A stretch of 23,007 nucleotides of DNA from CAYSWH01 sp964434775 (GTDB taxonomy: Bacteria > Patescibacteriota > JACMRA01): NCBI GenBank assembly GCA_964434775.1, contig CAYSWH010000027.1:1-23007 (forward strand), in the 5' to 3' direction. Below, piece by piece: positions 1 through 8,996 of this stretch. The position numbers and the translations under genes are program-made. Each line of letters starts with the position of its first letter. The stretch's first letter is position 1. Below the pieces are notes generated by a model that ran no database searches, was not told the origin of the DNA, and saw only the letters and a list, made by a program, of their open reading frames with translations.

Positions 1-1588
1 TGTTGGTTCCCACATGAGATACATACAGACGGTTGTTAAATGAAGTCATGGACATGGGGTAGCTTGTTCTACCGCTGTTATCCGAGACCCAACCTGAGTA
101 ATTTACTGCTTCTTTGAGAGCTTCGTCAGCATCAACCAAGCCGTATCCGAATTCAACATCTTTTCCGGGATTCCCCAAATCAGTAGAAGTGTCCAACAAT
201 ATGTATTTTACGGTATCTAAATTGGCATTAGGATTGACACTCTTAATTAAGGCTGCAATTCCGGCTACTTGAGGGGCCGCATATGACGTTCCGAACATGC
301 CGCCTATGAATGATCCTAAGCTATTACAAATCGGCTTATCGGTGTTATTGTTGTTTGGGTCAACTCCGCATTGACCGGTAACACCATTTGGAGAAACGGT
401 GCTGTCACCTACCGGAGCTACTATATCTATATGTGAACCATATGAAGAATAAGCTGATCGTGCATAGTTTACGTTACTTGCTCCTACGGTGATAGTCTCT
501 TTGTAGGCGGCAGGGTAAAGTATCGGATTCCAAATACGTGGAGCACCGGCACCAAAACATTTATCGTCATCAGCAAACTTATTACCGCAGTTTCCGGCAG
601 CCGCTACTACTACAACTCCTTGATTTTTTGCCTCGATCAAGGCAGAGCGAAGGTAGTTATCCGGAGCCAAGGAAACCAAGGAAATGTTAATGACGTCAGC
701 TCCGTGGTCAATGGCGTAATAAATCCCGTTTGCGATATTCAGGGTATTTGAGGCCTCATTATGTAGGGCAATTGGTAAAATTGTAGTGTTATACGCTACT
801 CCGATGCCTCCTATACTGTTGTCACTCATAGCTATTTGTCCGGCTACGGCAGTTCCGTGACCGTAGTAGTCATACTGAGAGCCGATCTGCATTTGGTTAT
901 TGCCATAATACCTGATCTGGTTAGCGGTATCAAAATTTGTTTGAGCAAAATCGGAAATATTTGTATTAACTCCGGTATCGATTACAGCGACCTTAACATC
1001 GGTTTCGCCGCCGCATCTTCGGCCGTTGGGTGTTTCGTTGCACGAACCTAAGCCTTTTACGCCGGCCATGTAATCCCAAGCTGATTCCATTTTCAAACCT
1101 CTATAAGAGCCGCCGGCTGAATTTTTAAGATACCATTGACCGTTAAAACTAGTATCATTGGGTGTGTAGGCAGGAATATATTTATAAAGCGGTTGAGCAT
1201 ATTCTACGTCACCGTCTTCCAGTAAATCTCGAAGAGTTGGTTCAAGATCATTTTCATTTTCCAAGTTAAGAATTAAAATGTTTTCCCGGTCTTTTTGTTC
1301 TTCGATAGGGTTAGAGTCTTTTGTTAATCTTCCTTTAATATCATCCGAGACAACATCTTCTTTGCCTGCCCATTGCTGCGGCTTAACAATTATTGTCTTT
1401 TTATCAGCAACAAAACTTTCTCCGGTCATTCTTCTAGCCAGTTCACCAGAAGTTGTGTTTTCTCTTTGAATAATTGCCGAGCCTGCTGATTGGGAATTAA
1501 CTTGGGTGGCAGAACTTAACAAAAATAAACTTATAGCAACCAAAAATATTAGAGTTGCTTTCCAAGGTCCAACAAATATTTTTTTCAT
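1..1588 (-). CDS. Secreted subtilisin-like serine protease (peptidase S8), C-terminus cut by window edge
   Basis: Reading the minus strand from ATG at 1588 gives about 529 uninterrupted residues that run off the window at position 1. Residues 1-32 form a signal peptide (KK, then a hydrophobic stretch, then a polar SATQVNSQ end). About 120 residues follow that look like an inhibitor_I9-type propeptide, then the S8 catalytic domain. The full triad is visible: Asp204 in VAVIDTGV, His244 in GHGTAVAG and Ser435 in GTSYAAPQ, with the oxyanion Asn333 in AAAGNCG. The protein is therefore expected to be an active exported endopeptidase. After the catalytic domain (about residue 480) the sequence continues (SGRTSYPMSMTSFNNRLYVS), which suggests a C-terminal beta-propeller or surface domain lying outside the window. 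The family assignment is secure; the substrate is unknown. Confidence 0.93.
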   Translation of the reverse strand, partial: MKKIFVGPWKATLIFLVAISLFLLSSATQVNSQSAGSAIIQRENTTSGELARRMTGESFVADKKTIIVKPQQWAGKEDVVSDDIKGRLTKDSNPIEEQKDRENILILNLENENDLEPTLRDLLEDGDVEYAQPLYKYIPAYTPNDTSFNGQWYLKNSAGGSYRGLKMESAWDYMAGVKGLGSCNETPNGRRCGGETDVKVAVIDTGVNTNISDFAQTNFDTANQIRYYGNNQMQIGSQYDYYGHGTAVAGQIAMSDNSIGGIGVAYNTTILPIALHNEASNTLNIANGIYYAIDHGADVINISLVSLAPDNYLRSALIEAKNQGVVVVAAAGNCGNKFADDDKCFGAGAPRIWNPILYPAAYKETITVGASNVNYARSAYSSYGSHIDIVAPVGDSTVSPNGVTGQCGVDPNNNNTDKPICNSLGSFIGGMFGTSYAAPQVAGIAALIKSVNPNANLDTVKYILLDTSTDLGNPGKDVEFGYGLVDADEALKEAVNYSGWVSDNSGRTSYPMSMTSFNNRLYVSHVGTN

Positions 1589-1641
1589 ACTCTCGTATAG
1601 TTTTATTAATAATTATATTATTTTTATTATATAAACAAAAT

Positions 1642-1672
1642 GACCTTTACATGTCCAGCTTCTTTTTGTCAA
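1642..1672 (-). promoter_or_regulatory. Possible promoter of the S8 protease
   Basis: On the minus strand TTGACA (1672-1667) is followed at 17 bp by TAAAGG, a weak -10. A better TATAAT lies further down, around 1627, but is badly spaced from any -35 box. Either could drive the protease gene starting at 1588. Confidence 0.35.
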
Positions 1673-1734
1673 TTTTTTTCTTCTTTGTACGCATATGTAT
1701 CTATTATATAAGTAAGATTTAAGCAAATATTTTT

Positions 1735-1763
1735 TTGACAAAAAAAGACCTCGGAATTATAGT
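1735..1763 (+). promoter_or_regulatory. Strong sigma70-type promoter for the gene at 1822
   Basis: A perfect -35 TTGACA (1735-1740), a 17-bp spacer and -10 TATAGT (1758-1763) lie about 60 bp before the ATG at 1822. This near-consensus promoter suggests that the broken gene downstream is, or was recently, expressed. Confidence 0.7.
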
Positions 1764-1821
1764 TAAGTATATTATCAATTTCTTGCCTTGGTTAGTAAAA
1801 CTTTTTTAACCGCTTTAATTT

Positions 1822-2241
1822 ATGAAAATTAACACCAGAACTAATTTTCTAACGCTTTCTTTGGTCACTGTCATTATCTTATGCGGTATTTTCTTTGGGG
1901 CTTTTTTGATTCTGAATGTATCTAACAACAGAAATCAGGAATCGGTAATTAAAACAAGTAGAGACTGGGCCGGACTAAATGAATTTCCTGAAAATTCTCA
2001 AATAATTGAGTCTAAAGCTGAGGAATAGGCACTTACAAGAGAGTTTAAAATTACATTTACTGCACCTGCTGAAGAAATTCGCCAATGGTTAATCGAGTCA
2101 CCGGGAACCAGCGAGGTGGAACCGGAAATACAAGGCAACTCCGAAATATATCATATTAGGCCGAGAAACGGAGCTCAGTTTGCAGAAGTTCTTTATAATC
2201 GTGATACTAATGAGGTGGTGATTAGAACATATTGGAGCTAA
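1822..2241 (+). pseudogene. Membrane-anchored hypothetical protein interrupted by an in-frame TAG
   Basis: ATG at 1822 opens a 68-codon frame with one hydrophobic segment (residues about 9-33, ending FLILNV) after a short basic N-terminus, so an N-terminal anchor or uncleaved signal. Translation stops at TAG 2026-2028. The same frame then continues without a stop for 70 more codons to TAA at 2239-2241, encoding a soluble domain with protein-like composition (for example APAEEIRQWLIESPG and VLYNRDTNEVVIRTYWS). The natural protein was therefore probably about 139 residues, an extracytoplasmic domain on a membrane anchor. I do not recognise the family. TAG ends many intact genes here, so a nonsense mutation or sequencing error is likelier than recoding. 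Confidence 0.6.
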
Positions 2242-2630
2242 ACTTTTGAATTTTAATGATTACTTACATCCAACCAATCTATTAAAGTTTTTCCCGGATT
2301 CTTCACTTGTCTCAAGAATAATTAACGTAAGGAGTTTTAATAGTCTTGACCTCGGAAGGTTTGAGATAATCCGATAATTATCTTTCTATGGTAATACAAC
2401 TTAATCTTTAAGTTTTTTACAAAGAGAATAAGTAAATTCCAATTATGAGATACCTAAATTATATTATATTGCTTATTAAAACAACGCTTGCCAAAAGAGC
2501 ATTCAATTTCTACTATTCTTTTTTAAAAATATTCAATTAGTTCTTTATTTACAAAGGATTTATAAATAATAAGAAGCTTTGACTTAAGCCGAAATGTGTA
2601 ATATAATCAGATTGCATTGTTGCAGATTAA
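2242..2630. other. Intergenic region without a recognised gene
   Basis: This 389-bp AT-rich stretch has only very short reading frames. The only feature I can support is the promoter at its right end (2579-2607). Confidence 0.5.
2579..2607 (+). promoter_or_regulatory. Sigma70-type promoter of the VirD4/TraG-like ATPase
   Basis: TTGACT (2579-2584), a 17-bp spacer and a perfect TATAAT (2602-2607) lie 23 bp before ATG 2631. The predicted start at about 2614 leaves a 5' UTR of under 20 nt with no good Shine-Dalgarno sequence. Confidence 0.7.
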
Positions 2631-5306
2631 ATGAATGAAAATTTATTCGAGGAACAAAAACCGAAAGAACAAGATAATCAAGAAGAGCAATTAACTCCGG
2701 GACTGGGACAGGATATATTTAATTTTGATTTTAACCTTGGTCAGTTTGGAGGTTGGTTTGACTCTTTTGGGCTGGCAATTGTCGTTGCCGTTCTTTTATC
2801 CTTAACCGGTTACGGGTTAGCCGTGATTGTTAAATACATAGCTTATAATTTAAAGAGGTCAAAAGACTGGAAAAAGACTGTTTTTTTGGAGATTAGAGTT
2901 CCTATGGAAACTGCTGAACAAGCACAGAAAGAAACTACTGATTCAAGGAAGGAAGAAAAAGATGTGATTTCTATCGGTGAACAAATTTTTGCTGTGATGA
3001 GCGAATATGAAAGGCGGTGGCCGATGAGTTGGTTGTTCGGCACCGAGAGATTTAGCTTAGAGCTTGTTTGTCGGGATCAAGAAATTAATTTTTGGATGGT
3101 TTGTAGCGAAAGGGCGGCGCCGGTAGTTGAGAAGCAGATTGTAGCTATTTATCCCAAGGCAAACATTGAGAGGATGGAGGAGGCCTACTTTTTTAAGGAA
3201 GGGACAGTGGCATATGCTCAAGATCTAACCCTTAATAATCGATATGAACTACCTCTGAGGACTTATAATGAAATGGAAAAAGATCCCTTAAATACTTTAG
3301 CTAACGCTATTTCCGGTATTGGCGTGAAAGAGTCTGCGGCAATTCAGTTGATTATTACTCCTGTTCATGACAGATGGCAAAAAAAACCTAGGAAAATTGC
3401 TGCTGAAATTCAGCAAGGGCAAGATCCGGAGATTATTCTAAATTCCGGACCTATGGATGTTTTTAGGCATGTTGGTACAGCTATCGGCTATTTTGTAGAT
3501 ATGTTTTCTAACAAAGAGAATCAGCAGAATCCTTATCAACAAGAGAGAAATATCGATTTGACCGGAAGAAGAGAGGCCATTCAGCTAACCCCTCAGCAAC
3601 AAGAAATTCTAAAAAAGCTAGAAGAGAAATCTTCCAAGCCTGGTTTTACCTTTGCTTTGAGGGTTATTGGAGCGGCAGAAACTGAAGTTAGAGCTAAACA
3701 AATTGTGGAACACATCATGCCTGCTTTTCAAATCTATGATTCCAGGCCTTTTAACTCTCTACAAAAGGCTAGCACCAGCCCTAAGAAGTCAGTTATGAAC
3801 TTTTTATTGAGAGCTCCCAACTTTTGGCAAAATAAGGTAATTAACTCCGAGGAAATTAATTCTTTCTGGCACCTTCCCAACTATTTGGTATACAACTCAT
3901 ACATAAAATGGTTAAAAGCAAGAAAACCTTCAATACCTTTGGGTATTCCCGGCCCCGGACAAGGAAACGTCTATGTAGGCACCGCCAAATCAGGAAATCA
4001 AACAAAAGAAGTCTTTCTAAAAACTGAGGATAGATTTAGACATTTGTATGCTCTGGGTGGTTCCGGTTCAGGTAAATCAGTATTTATGACCAATCTTATT
4101 TTACAAGATATAGAAATGGGCAACGGGGTGTGCGTAGTAGACCCTCATGGAGAAACGGTTGATGATGTAATGCTTAGGATGCCCAAAGAAAGATTTGACG
4201 ATGTGATAATTTTTTCTCCGGCAATTACGGATAGGCCACTTGGTCTAAATATGCTGGAAACAGATCCTCTCAAACCAACTCAAAAAACAATTGTTATAGA
4301 CACTCTCTTTCAGATTTGGGATAAAATGTATGATCTCAAAAAAACCGGTGGTCCGATGTTTGAAAGTTACATGAAAAACTCCATGCGTCTGGTTATGAGT
4401 CATCCGGCCAGTGGTAGTACTCTGATGGAAATTTCCAAGGTTTTGTCTGATGAGGACTTTAGAAGCTTCAAACTGGCTATGTGTGACGAGCAGGAGGTAA
4501 TTGATTTCTGGGAAAAACAAGCGGAAAAAGCCGGAGGTGAAGCAAGTCTGGAAAATATGGTTCCCTACATAACTTCCAAATTGGCTCCATTTATTACTAA
4601 CGATTTTATTAGGCCGATGGTTGGTCAACAAAAGAGTGCTGTTGATTTTCGTTCAGCTATGGATAATAATAAAATTGTTTTGGTAAAGCTGGAAAAAGGT
4701 CTAATCGGTGAAGGTTCAGCTTATTTGGTAGGTATGGTTATCATCGGAAACATCTTGCTTGCAGGTATGGGTAGAAATGATGGATTGAAGTATAATTTGG
4801 ATGGTTCTACCAAGACTATCCTTAAAGAAGAAAGACCTCCTTTCTTTGTCTATATTGACGAGATGCAGAACTTCCTTTTTGATGCTATTCCAAAAGCATT
4901 GGAAGAAATAAGAAAATATAAAGTGGGTTTTTGTCTGGCTCACCAATTTGTAAAGCAGGTGGTAGAACAAGGAGATGAAAGGATTAAAGACTCTATAATG
5001 GCTAATACGGCAAGTAAGTTTATCTTTCGCTGTGGTGCTGAGGATGCAGAGTTGCTAGCCAAAGAATTTGAACCGACACTTACGGCACATGATTTGCAAG
5101 ACCCGGAAAGATTTACCGCAAATTCAATTGTTTTACTCGATGGTCAAAAAACACTGCCGTTTAATATTGCTCCGCCGCCGCTGAATGACAATATTGACGT
5201 TAATTTTAAGGATAAATTAATCGAAGACAGTAAAAATAAATACGGAAAACCTAGAGAAGAGGTCGAGAAAGAAATCAAGGAAAGAGCTAATAAGTTCTTG
5301 TTTTAA
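2631..5306 (+). CDS. VirD4/TraG-like type IV secretion (conjugation-type) ATPase with N-terminal membrane anchor
   Basis: This is an 891-residue P-loop ATPase. A Gln/Glu-rich N-terminus is followed by one membrane segment (residues about 45-70), a mixed domain of about 350 residues, and a RecA-like motor. Walker A is GGSGSGKS (residues 476-483, Lys482) and Walker B is FFVYIDEMQ (Asp743, Glu744). The motor also has the VVDPHGE strand typical of HerA/VirD4/TraG coupling ATPases. Such proteins pump DNA or protein through type IV secretion channels or pili and act as inner-membrane hexamers. No relaxase, VirB or pilin genes lie next to it, so the substrate is unknown; CPR genomes often carry such ATPases away from conjugation genes. 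VirB4-like annotation is possible; the ATPase fold is certain. Confidence 0.85.
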   Translation: MNENLFEEQKPKEQDNQEEQLTPGLGQDIFNFDFNLGQFGGWFDSFGLAIVVAVLLSLTGYGLAVIVKYIAYNLKRSKDWKKTVFLEIRVPMETAEQAQKETTDSRKEEKDVISIGEQIFAVMSEYERRWPMSWLFGTERFSLELVCRDQEINFWMVCSERAAPVVEKQIVAIYPKANIERMEEAYFFKEGTVAYAQDLTLNNRYELPLRTYNEMEKDPLNTLANAISGIGVKESAAIQLIITPVHDRWQKKPRKIAAEIQQGQDPEIILNSGPMDVFRHVGTAIGYFVDMFSNKENQQNPYQQERNIDLTGRREAIQLTPQQQEILKKLEEKSSKPGFTFALRVIGAAETEVRAKQIVEHIMPAFQIYDSRPFNSLQKASTSPKKSVMNFLLRAPNFWQNKVINSEEINSFWHLPNYLVYNSYIKWLKARKPSIPLGIPGPGQGNVYVGTAKSGNQTKEVFLKTEDRFRHLYALGGSGSGKSVFMTNLILQDIEMGNGVCVVDPHGETVDDVMLRMPKERFDDVIIFSPAITDRPLGLNMLETDPLKPTQKTIVIDTLFQIWDKMYDLKKTGGPMFESYMKNSMRLVMSHPASGSTLMEISKVLSDEDFRSFKLAMCDEQEVIDFWEKQAEKAGGEASLENMVPYITSKLAPFITNDFIRPMVGQQKSAVDFRSAMDNNKIVLVKLEKGLIGEGSAYLVGMVIIGNILLAGMGRNDGLKYNLDGSTKTILKEERPPFFVYIDEMQNFLFDAIPKALEEIRKYKVGFCLAHQFVKQVVEQGDERIKDSIMANTASKFIFRCGAEDAELLAKEFEPTLTAHDLQDPERFTANSIVLLDGQKTLPFNIAPPPLNDNIDVNFKDKLIEDSKNKYGKPREEVEKEIKERANKFLF

Positions 5307-5697
5307 GGTGCTTTTCCGTGTCTTGTATGTCTTTAGTAACTACCAAACAACGGAAACAAAGCATTCAATTACTTTGAGATTTTTATGTATAGTCGATCCA
5401 ATATAACCTATACACGCTTGTCACAGTGAACTTGTTTCGGCATCTCTTTTAGACGTAGATCCTGAAATAAATTCAGGATGACGAGGTTACAAATTCAGGA
5501 TGAAGGGTTGCAAACTCAGGGTGACCACTTGGTAAGTGACGGAGTAGAATTTGGAAATGTCTAGGTTTAAGAGGGGATGACTATAAAAAAGTATTCCTAA
5601 ATTTATTTCCCGAGATTGAATAATCAATAAGTTTATTTGAATAAAAAATATTTCGTCATTTAATCTGATTTTTGATTGTATTAGTGGATTGACTTTT
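5307..5697. other. Intergenic region holding a MITE-like element
   Basis: No gene is seen between the ATPase and the broken EEP gene. The middle half is the repeat element at 5388-5585; the rest is AT-rich sequence without recognisable signals. Confidence 0.5.
5388..5585. repeat. MITE-like interspersed element, copy A
   Basis: This 198-bp block is recognisably the same as 11988-12183. It begins TATAGTCGATCC and ends GGGGATGACTATA, so its tips form imperfect terminal inverted repeats of about 12 bp. Inside are the hairpin TCCTGAA-ATAAA-TTCAGGA and further copies of the TTCAGGATGA motif. It has no coding capacity. Size, tips and dispersed copies fit a miniature inverted-repeat element, probably mobilised in trans. 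Its mobility is inferred. Confidence 0.65.
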
Positions 5698-6664
5698 CTA
5701 GTCTATTTCAAACTCGGCTACTACCGGAGCATGGTCGGATTCCGGAAACTTTACATCTCCGGCAAAGGCTACTGACTCATCAGACAAAGTCTCGTTATGA
5801 ATTTCGGTGTGTCTGTAAAACGGCAGTAATCCTCTGGAAATAATGAGGTGGTCCAACATGTTTTTCTTCCCGTGGTGGTATAAAAGTGTATCTGGAGCTT
5901 TCAGGGATAGTGTTCTCACAGGGAATTAAGACTCTTTCTGCCAATTCTCCGTTGCCGGTATTTTCGACTCGTCCCAAAATTGCCTCTAGAGGTACTTCAT
6001 AAAAATCCGCATTAAAATCTCCGGCTACTACAATTAAACTTTGTAAATCATTATCAAACAATTTATCAACTATCACTCTGGTTTCCAGAGCTTGTCCGAC
6101 TCTTCGCATAGATGAAAGAAAATATCCTTCGGCCCACCCGGAAGCAGTTTTCCAAGTATAATTATCGGATTTCTGTCCGTTAATATTGGTGGGAATCTTT
6201 GACTTTAAATGAAGATTAATAAGGTCTAACCTCCTTCCGTTTAGATCGATAGCAACGTGCAAAATCGGCCTTTCCCAGGTAATTTTTTTTAACTTACTAT
6301 CATTGGCGGTGACTGCTTCATATTGTGGAGCGGGGGTATATTGGTGAATATAAGAGTTGCTTACTAAAATTTTAAACCTACTGATGATTACCAAATTTCT
6401 TTGAGTAAAGAGTTGCCCTTCTTTGTTTTGAGAGGTCGCAATTTTATATTTTTGATAAGGGGTTTCTGCCAAAAGTTTTTTTAAAGCAGTTAATTTTTTT
6501 TGATTTTTCTCTTCTTGGCTATGAATTTCCTGAAAACAAATTATATCCGCACGAAGACGAAGAAGTTGAGGTTTTAGGATTTTCATTCGTGTTTCAAAAC
6601 TTGGTTCCATTCCTTCTTTTTTGTCTAGATTTTCCAGGTTAAAAGTGGCAATTCTTATTTTCAT
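5698..6664 (-). pseudogene. Endonuclease/exonuclease/phosphatase (EEP) family protein, frameshifted
   Basis: From ATG 6664 the frame begins MKIRIATFNLENL and carries CFQEIHS and VVAGDFNAD, the metal-binding and catalytic motifs of the EEP (DNase I-like) fold. Around 5882-5885, a run of four T on the coding strand, the family match jumps frame. The original frame then runs through about 30 unrelated residues to a stop at 5795. The other frame supplies YHHGKKNMLDHLIISRG and the terminal SDHAPVVAEFEID, which holds the catalytic SDH motif. Restoring one base gives a complete protein of about 320 residues. The parent was probably a phosphodiesterase or nuclease. The frameshift may be real or an assembly error in a homopolymer. 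Confidence 0.8.
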
Positions 6665-6684
6665 AACGGAATTATTTACTGAAC

Positions 6685-6713
6685 AGTTTATTTTAATTTA
6701 GTTAAAATGTAAA
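6685..6713 (-). promoter_or_regulatory. Promoter of the EEP gene
   Basis: On the minus strand TTTACA (6713-6708), a 17-bp spacer and TAAACT (6690-6685) lie about 20 bp upstream of ATG 6664. Confidence 0.5.
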
Positions 6714-6942
6714 ACACTTTTTTTAAGCGAGATGAGTTCTTAATATTAATTAATAACTGAATAAGTAAGGTTAGTCTTATTATTTACTCACTTAACGAAA
6801 ATTTTACATATCTTGATAAAATTTGACAATAAATGAAAAAAATGTAGCAGTCAGTTGTATTGCATTTTCATCAATATTTGTTCGACTAAATACTAAGAAA
6901 ATTGTTATATCCATCTCATTTTAAACCAAATATATATTTTTT

Positions 6943-7110
6943 ATGTCTGTGAAAAAAAACTCGAGTAACACTTCCGGAAAAAAAAGAGCCGAAACAATTA
7001 TGCAAAAGTACGGTACAGATTTTTACCAAAAGATTGGGCAAAAAGGTGGAAAAAAGACTCAAAGTAAATCCAAAGAAGATAATCCCAAAAAAACTAAGGA
7101 GAAAAGCTGA
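6943..7110 (+). CDS. Small basic KGG-type protein
   Basis: ATG 6943 to TGA 7110 encodes 55 residues, rich in Lys, Ser and Thr and strongly basic. The core AETIMQKYGTDFYQKIGQKGGK resembles the KGG motif of small stress-associated (Con-10/GsiB-like) bacterial proteins, in which a short helix precedes a Lys-Gly-Gly turn. No membrane segment or cysteine is present. A nucleic-acid-binding or desiccation/stress role is plausible from the family but is not shown here. It stands alone and converges on the permease gene at 7133. Its TGA stop argues against UGA reassignment in this genome. Confidence 0.6.
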   Translation: MSVKKNSSNTSGKKRAETIMQKYGTDFYQKIGQKGGKKTQSKSKEDNPKKTKEKS

Positions 7111-7132
7111 TAGTTCTTACTTTGGAATAACC

Positions 7133-7864
7133 TTAGGTAAAAATCAATAAAAAGCCGGAAAAAATAAGAATCGAGGCTATAATAATTCGGTAAGCTTGTT
7201 CGTTAATCTGTAAGCTGGTTTTGTGTCCTAAAAAAGTTCCGATTACTGCGGAGGGGGTGAAGACAGCTGAGAATTGTAAGACTGGTTCAGTGATTAAACC
7301 TCCCAGGGCAATTGTGAAAACACCAAAACTACTGGAAATGGTAAAGAATCCTACTAGGGTGCTGCGGAGAGCTTCCTTCTGTTTAATAAAATTAGCCAGA
7401 TAAAAAACTATTGGCGGGCTACTAATGGAAAACATCATTTCCGTAACTCCGGCTACAAAACCGGCAATAACTCCGGTAACCTGTTTGTAAGGGATTTCTT
7501 TCCAATATTTCTTCTTAGCCAAGTCAATCGCAAAGAGTATAATAATTACTCCTAAAATTTTGTTGAGAAGGTTACTTTCGATTGATTTAAGAAAATAAAC
7601 TCCCAGAATATTCCCGACAACGTTACCTATTACTAAGGGAAAAACGGCTTTTTTATCTACCAATTTATAGTTTTTTCCGATCAATACCAGATTGAATACG
7701 AAACTTAGGATTATTAGTACGGGAATTAAGGTCTTAAGATCAATCAAAAAGGCCAGCAAAGAAACCGTAAGTGCAGAACTGCCAAAGCCGGCGATTGAGG
7801 CAAAATAAAAAGTAAAAAAGACAATTACTGCCGAGAGGATGATTATCAATAATGAGGTTTCCAT
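7133..7864 (-). CDS. TauE/SafE (TSUP) family membrane transporter
   Basis: This is a 243-residue, almost wholly hydrophobic protein with about seven to eight membrane segments. It has the internal two-half layout of the TSUP family: an N-terminal half with FASIAGFGSSALT and a C-terminal half with AGFVAGVTEMMFSISSPP, each a Gly/Pro-rich pore motif. The family includes exporters of sulfite, sulfoacetate and other small organosulfur anions. The substrate cannot be read from sequence and no sulfur-metabolism genes lie nearby. ATG 7864 is the first start and is followed at once by the first membrane segment. The gene stands alone and converges on the KGG gene. Confidence 0.85.
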   Translation of the reverse strand: METSLLIIILSAVIVFFTFYFASIAGFGSSALTVSLLAFLIDLKTLIPVLIILSFVFNLVLIGKNYKLVDKKAVFPLVIGNVVGNILGVYFLKSIESNLLNKILGVIIILFAIDLAKKKYWKEIPYKQVTGVIAGFVAGVTEMMFSISSPPIVFYLANFIKQKEALRSTLVGFFTISSSFGVFTIALGGLITEPVLQFSAVFTPSAVIGTFLGHKTSLQINEQAYRIIIASILIFSGFLLIFT

Positions 7865-8012
7865 TCTAAAGATTCTAATTTAATATTCTTCTTTTGAAAA
7901 GGGGTTTTCTACAATTGTTATTATTTTTTTTATTTAAGATTGGGTTTTCCTAATTTATTCTCGGTTGAATCTTTTGGGTGGGAAAATAATACACTTGTTT
8001 ATGTCCTTGGAC

Positions 8013-8040
8013 TTTACAAAAATAAGTAAAAAAGTATTAT
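8013..8040 (+). promoter_or_regulatory. Promoter giving an apparently leaderless pflA transcript
   Basis: TTTACA (8013-8018), a 16-bp spacer and TATTAT (8035-8040) lie only 6 bp before ATG 8047. Transcription would then start at or next to the A of the ATG, giving a leaderless mRNA. Confidence 0.6.
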
Positions 8041-8046
8041 TTAAGC

Positions 8047-8772
8047 ATGCTCAGAATTCATTCCGTTGAAACTTTTGGTACTCACGAAGGTCCGGGAATA
8101 AGGTTGGTAATCTTCTTGCAAGGTTGCTTATTTAATTGTCTCTATTGCCATAATCCGGACACAATCCCTTTAAATAAAGGAAAGGAAATGAGCAATGCGG
8201 AGATATTAGAGATTTTGAATAAGGGTAAGAATTATTACGGCAAGAAAGGCGGTTTGACTGCTTCCGGGGGAGAACCGACATTACAGGCAAAGGATCTGGT
8301 TAATCTTTTTAAAATTGTAAAACGGGTCGGGTTTAATACAGCCCTTGATACTAACGGCTATATTCTAAATGACGATACCAAGCGTCTTTTTCAAGAAACT
8401 GACCTGGTCTTACTTGATGTTAAACACATTGATAATGAGTGGCACAAAAAAATTACCGGCAAGCCCAACCTAAAAGTCTTAGAGACGGCTGAATACTTAG
8501 AATCAATTCAAAAGAGAGTTTGGCTTAGATACGTTTTGGTGCCGGGATATTCCGACCAGCCCGAGTTTTTGGAAAAGTGGGCTAGGCATTTTCAGAGCTA
8601 TAGGGCAATTGAACGGGTGGAAATTCTGCCTTATCATACCTTGGGTGCTTATAAATATGAAAGTCTGGGAATTGAATACAAACTAAAAGGAGTGCAGCCT
8701 CCCGGCGAATCCGAGGTACAAAAAGCCAAAGAGATCTTTGAAAAATATTTAAAAAATGTTTACGTTCGGTAA
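8047..8772 (+). CDS. pflA: Pyruvate formate-lyase-type glycyl-radical activating enzyme (radical SAM)
   Basis: This 241-residue protein has the radical SAM cluster motif CLFNCLYC (Cys27, Cys31, Cys34) that binds the [4Fe-4S] cluster. It also has the PflA-type opening SVETFGTHEGPGIR, the SAM-binding TASGGEPT segment, ALDTNGY and DLVLLDVKH. Length and motif order match the short PflA class without extra ferredoxin domains. It would install the glycyl radical on pyruvate formate-lyase or a related glycyl-radical enzyme under anaerobic conditions. No glycyl-radical enzyme is in the window, so the partner is unseen and PFL is the default guess. The start directly follows the promoter. Confidence 0.9.
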   Translation: MLRIHSVETFGTHEGPGIRLVIFLQGCLFNCLYCHNPDTIPLNKGKEMSNAEILEILNKGKNYYGKKGGLTASGGEPTLQAKDLVNLFKIVKRVGFNTALDTNGYILNDDTKRLFQETDLVLLDVKHIDNEWHKKITGKPNLKVLETAEYLESIQKRVWLRYVLVPGYSDQPEFLEKWARHFQSYRAIERVEILPYHTLGAYKYESLGIEYKLKGVQPPGESEVQKAKEIFEKYLKNVYVR

Positions 8773-8942
8773 AGTTAAGGACTTCTAAAATTCTTATAGA
8801 TTTTTTTGCCAAATTTGTATCGGAGATTCTTTAAAGTGGAAATGTTTATAATGAGGCGTTCATAAGTAACAAAGCCCGGGACAAATTAAGTTTAGCGGTG
8901 CTTTAAATTTGACTAATTACTGATGTTTTCTAAGGAATTACT

Positions 8943-8969
8943 TAAAAAAACTCTCCTTGAAGGAGAGTT
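8943..8969 (-). terminator. Rho-independent terminator of the HU gene
   Basis: On the minus strand AACTCTCC-TTCAA-GGAGAGTT forms a perfect 8-bp stem followed by a run of T. It lies 27 bp after the HU stop codon. Confidence 0.85.
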
Positions 8970-8996
8970 AATCGTAGATACTAAGATAGTCTATAT

